A stretch of DNA of 7,191 nt from JAYKHL01 sp035284865 (GTDB lineage: Bacteria; Cyanobacteriota; Sericytochromatia; S15B-MN24; JAQBPE01). Under the pieces are notes generated by a model, which was given only the letters and a program-made list of their open reading frames with translations, ran no database searches and had not been told where the DNA came from. Each line of letters opens with the position of its first letter. The first letter of the stretch is position 1. The translations under genes were made by a program, and so were the position numbers. Location: the NCBI GenBank assembly GCA_035284865.1, contig JAYKHL010000045.1, positions 1 to 7,191 of the forward strand, read 5' to 3'. Positions 5,052 to 7,191 of this stretch are shown piece by piece.

Positions 5052-6617
5052 TCAGGGAGCCACGAAGGTGGGGGGAATCAGCACCGAGTCGACCCCGTGA
5101 ACCACGCCGTTCCCGGCCCGGACGTCGGTGGCGATAACCTGCACGTCTCCATTGAGCGTGGGGCCGGTGGCCGGCAGCGTCACCTGCACGGCGCCTCCCT
5201 CCAGCGTCGTGAGAGCACCCGCCTGCAGGTCCCGGGCGAGCACCGCAGCCGGGGCGACGTGGTAGGTCAAGATCTGCTGCAACTTGGCCTTGTTCTCCGG
5301 AAGCAGGAGAGCCGCCACAAGGGCAGGCGGCAGCTTGGCAAAGGCCGCGTTGGTGGGCGCGAAGACGGTGTACGGCCCCTCGGCCTGCAGGGCCTCGCCC
5401 AGGCCTGCCGCCGTGACGAGCTGCACCAGGGTCGAGAACTCCGGGTTACCGGCCGCCACTTCCACCACGGTGGCCGGCGGCACGCTGAAGCCAGGTGGCA
5501 GCATCACGCCGCTGAGAACGTGAACCACGCCGTTGGCCGCCTCCACGTCGGCAGTGGCCACGGCCTGCCCGCCGACCGTGAGGCTTGCCCCGTCGCGAAC
5601 CACGGGCAGGTTGGGCGTGGCGGGGTCGGCCAGGGTGGGCACGATGCTGGTATGCAGGGCCTCCGAGCGCTTCTCCGCGCCGAGGACGTGGTACTTCAGC
5701 ACCTCGGCGAGCAGCTCGCGGTTCCAGGGCTTGCGCAGGATCGTCAGGGCGTCGCCCAGGGCCGCGAAGGCCTCGTTGGTGGGGGCGAACACCGTGAACA
5801 GGCCTCCCTCCTGCAGCGCCGACACCAGGTTGGTCTCCTGCAGGGCCGTCGCGAGGGTGGAGAAGGTGGAGGGCGACGCCACCGCCAGGTCCACGATCGT
5901 CGGGGGCAGCAGCACCTGGTCGATGGCATGCACCACCCCGTTGCCGGCACCCACGTCCGTCGCCACGACGGTCGCGGCGTTGACCGTGACGCGGCCGGCC
6001 GTGGCCGCAAGCGTCACGCTGGGGCCGAGGGCAGTGGGCTGCTGGCCTGCCCGGATGTCAGCGGCCACGAGCCGGCCGGGCAGCACGTGGTAACGAAGCA
6101 CCTTTGCGAGCTGGGCCCGGTTGGCGGGCTGGGTCAGGGAGGCCACGAGGGCCGGGTCGAGCCGCTCGAAGGCCGCGTTCGTCGGGGCGAAGACCGTGAA
6201 CGGTCCCACGGCGCGCAAGGTGGTGTCGAGGCCGGCCGCCCGCAGCAGCGTCACGAGCGTGCTGAACTCCGGGCGGGCCAGGGCGGCGTCGACCACCGTC
6301 GCGGGCGGGGCGGGCGGGGCAGGTGGGGCCGCTACCTCGACCCGGACCCGCTTCACGATCACCTCGGGGGAGTGGCTGGCAGCCGGGGCAGGGGAGCCCT
6401 CGGGCAGCACCGTCGCCAGCGGGCTGGGGGAGGGCTGAGCCGCCGCCGCCTCGGCGGCGGGTGCCGGCGTGGCGGTGGCAACGGGCGTGACGGCGGCAGG
6501 GCGCGAGGCGGGGCCCAGCGTGGCCCGCAGGGGCTGGGTGGCTGTGGGGTTCGTGCCGCAGCCGAGCACCGCCGTGAAGGGCAGGAGGAGGGCGAAGGTC
6601 TTGCAGGTGCGGGTCAT
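5052..6617 (-). CDS. Lipoprotein with three fasciclin (FAS1) domains
   Basis: 521 residues. MTRTCKTFALLLPFTAVLGC is a lipoprotein signal with lipobox VLGC and lipidated C20. Residues 21-106 are a disordered Ala/Pro/Thr/Ser-rich spacer ending in a (PPA)n stretch that would hold the domains away from the membrane. Three FAS1 domains follow at about 107-239, 240-375 and 382-521. Each shows the signatures: xFSTL near its start, FTVFAPTNxAF (H1 region; 140-150, 274-284 and an equivalent with YTVFAPTN in domain 3), (R/K/T)YHV, and NGVVHxxxxVLxPP (H2 region) at its end. FAS1 domains mediate adhesion or polysaccharide and protein binding outside the cell; the bacterial role is often unknown. The ATG has a GAAAGGA ribosome site (6632-6626) eight bases upstream. 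The domains are similar but clearly diverged, so the duplications are old. It is probably monocistronic, ending toward the shared hairpin. Confidence 0.95.
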   Translation of the reverse strand: MTRTCKTFALLLPFTAVLGCGTNPTATQPLRATLGPASRPAAVTPVATATPAPAAEAAAAQPSPSPLATVLPEGSPAPAASHSPEVIVKRVRVEVAAPPAPPAPPATVVDAALARPEFSTLVTLLRAAGLDTTLRAVGPFTVFAPTNAAFERLDPALVASLTQPANRAQLAKVLRYHVLPGRLVAADIRAGQQPTALGPSVTLAATAGRVTVNAATVVATDVGAGNGVVHAIDQVLLPPTIVDLAVASPSTFSTLATALQETNLVSALQEGGLFTVFAPTNEAFAALGDALTILRKPWNRELLAEVLKYHVLGAEKRSEALHTSIVPTLADPATPNLPVVRDGASLTVGGQAVATADVEAANGVVHVLSGVMLPPGFSVPPATVVEVAAGNPEFSTLVQLVTAAGLGEALQAEGPYTVFAPTNAAFAKLPPALVAALLLPENKAKLQQILTYHVAPAAVLARDLQAGALTTLEGGAVQVTLPATGPTLNGDVQVIATDVRAGNGVVHGVDSVLIPPTFVAP

Positions 6618-6644
6618 CGGGTCGTTCCTTTCACCCCGGGGTCC

Positions 6645-6653
6645 GGGGGGGGG
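6645..6653. repeat. Run of nine G (nine C on the fasciclin gene sense strand)
   Basis: A nine-base homopolymer lies 28-36 bases upstream of the fasciclin ATG, just before its ribosome site. Tracts of this length can slip in replication, so its length could vary and change the promoter spacing or leader of the surface lipoprotein gene. It could also be a passive feature of GC-rich DNA or a read error. Confidence 0.7.
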
Positions 6654-6980
6654 CCCAGCCTCCTCGGCTGCGGCGCTGGGGTCGGGGTAGGAAGGCCTCG
6701 CTCCGGGGAGGGGGAGGCCTCGGGGCTAACACGATGGTTGTAACTGGCGGCGCTGACAGGGGGCTGGGGTGCCGCTGGGAATCCACGCCCCATTCGTTAA
6801 GGTTGGGATAAAATGGCCCGTTCGAGCCGCGGTGGCAGCCCAGGAGGCCTCGTTGATCCGGCCGCGCCCGAGAGGCCCACCAGCCAGGGTTGGGGCCGCA
6901 CTCGGCTGCTGGCGGGCCTCCCCGGCGGCCAGGAAGGCGGAGCACGCTTGGGGGATGCAGCCGTGTTGCCAGGAACGCGG

Positions 6981-6986
6981 TACGAT
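6981..6986 (+). promoter_or_regulatory. Possible -10 box giving a leaderless mRNA
   Basis: TACGAT ends six bases before the ATG at 6993, so a normally spaced transcript would begin at the start codon itself. There is no ribosome binding site at a workable distance: AGGGG (6987-6991) is only one base from the ATG and AGGAA (6971-6975) is 17 away. No clear -35 box is seen. Confidence 0.35.
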
Positions 6987-6992
6987 AGGGGC

Positions 6993-7191
6993 ATGCGTGT
7001 GACCCTGGCTTGCGCTTACATGGCAGCCCTGACCGCCGCGGGCTGCAGCGCCCCACCGAGGACGGCCAACCTGGTGGCGAACCCTGCGCCGGCTGCGGCC
7101 GCGCGGCCCTCCCTCGTGACGGTGCAGGGCGTGGTGCGCGTGCCCGCCCGCCTGCTGGCGGAGGCAGGCGGGGCCCTGATCGGCAAGGTCC
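6993..7191 (+). CDS. Lipoprotein, N-terminal part (cut by window edge)
   Basis: 66 residues are visible and the gene continues past the right edge. The start MRVTLACAYMAALTAAGC is a short lipoprotein signal with lipobox TAAGC, so C18 is probably lipidated. An Ala/Pro-rich spacer follows (about 20-40), then VTVQGVVRVPARLLAEAGGALIGKV, which looks like the first strands of an extracellular beta domain. The family cannot be named from this fragment. Codons after 6993 end in G or C about 88% of the time. The frame is open upstream to ATG 6813, but that extension is poor in G/C-ending codons and would bury the signal peptide, so 6993 is preferred. It is divergent from the fasciclin lipoprotein gene, and the two may both serve the cell envelope. 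Confidence 0.72.
   Translation, partial: MRVTLACAYMAALTAAGCSAPPRTANLVANPAPAAAARPSLVTVQGVVRVPARLLAEAGGALIGKV

Larger units (their letters stand above)
6618..6992. other. Divergent intergenic region, G-rich on its left side
   Basis: About 375 bases between the fasciclin gene and the right-hand lipoprotein gene. From 6636 to about 6725 the plus strand carries many runs of three or more G, including one of nine. From 6813 onward the frame of the right-hand gene is open, starting with an ATG that lacks a ribosome site. Third-position G/C there is about 73%, against about 88% after 6993, so it is treated as non-coding. A TAAAAT hexamer (6809-6814) has no clear -35 partner. No RNA gene is recognised. 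Confidence 0.6.

Noticed and set aside
5097..6743. 548-residue open frame on the plus strand opposite the fasciclin gene
   Set aside because: The opposite strand encodes three clear FAS1 domains with a lipoprotein signal. Long antisense frames are expected in GC-rich coding DNA, and this one is His/Gly/Arg-rich without recognisable motifs.
6819..6830. CGTTCGAGCC resembling a tRNA T-loop
   Set aside because: No acceptor stem, D-loop or anticodon arm can be arranged around it.
6813..6992. 60-residue N-terminal extension of the right-hand lipoprotein gene
   Set aside because: G/C-ending codons are less frequent than in the gene, there is no ribosome site, and it would bury a normal lipoprotein signal peptide.

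Overview
This is a GC-rich bacterial window (roughly 70% G+C by eye) with tightly packed genes, two 4-base ATGA stop/start overlaps, and three proteins with lipobox signal peptides, which suggests a diderm (Gram-negative-type) organism. There is no rRNA, tRNA, CRISPR array or recognisable insertion sequence. The sucrose-synthesis pair and the triple-fasciclin lipoprotein recall Cyanobacteria and their non-photosynthetic relatives. The sequence alone does not fix a phylum, so that placement is a weak inference.

Left part (1-3390): a LysR-type regulator and the N-terminal third of a Gfo/Idh/MocA-family oxidoreductase form a minus-strand unit joined by an ATGA overlap. Diverging from it on the plus strand is a second coupled pair: a GT4 glycosyltransferase best read as sucrose-phosphate synthase, and a HAD phosphatase best read as sucrose-6F-phosphate phosphatase. 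The 112-base divergent intergenic region holds a clean LysR-type dyad (ATAAG-N5-CTTAT, a T-N11-A site). It lies over the predicted start point of the lysR gene and near -66 of the predicted sucrose promoter, the classical geometry for autorepression plus divergent activation. The simplest model is a small sucrose (compatible-solute or storage) module under a dedicated LysR regulator, with the oxidoreductase possibly acting on a related sugar.

Middle (3351-4992): an unrecognised lipoprotein gene runs toward the phosphatase gene and overlaps its 3' end by 40 bases. Its promoter lies in a sharply AT-rich island (about 4174-4217). A GC-rich non-coding stretch with a 12-base tandem repeat follows, then a small P-loop kinase of the polynucleotide-kinase-like (AAA_33) type.

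Right part (4993-7191): a strong hairpin separates the kinase gene from a convergent gene for a lipoprotein with three FAS1 (fasciclin) domains, a likely cell-surface adhesion protein. Its upstream region is G-rich on the plus strand and includes a run of nine G. The window ends inside a third lipoprotein gene on the plus strand, which may be translated from a leaderless or nearly leaderless mRNA.

I see no mobile or defence system here. The most testable new idea is the LysR-controlled divergent sucrose operon.
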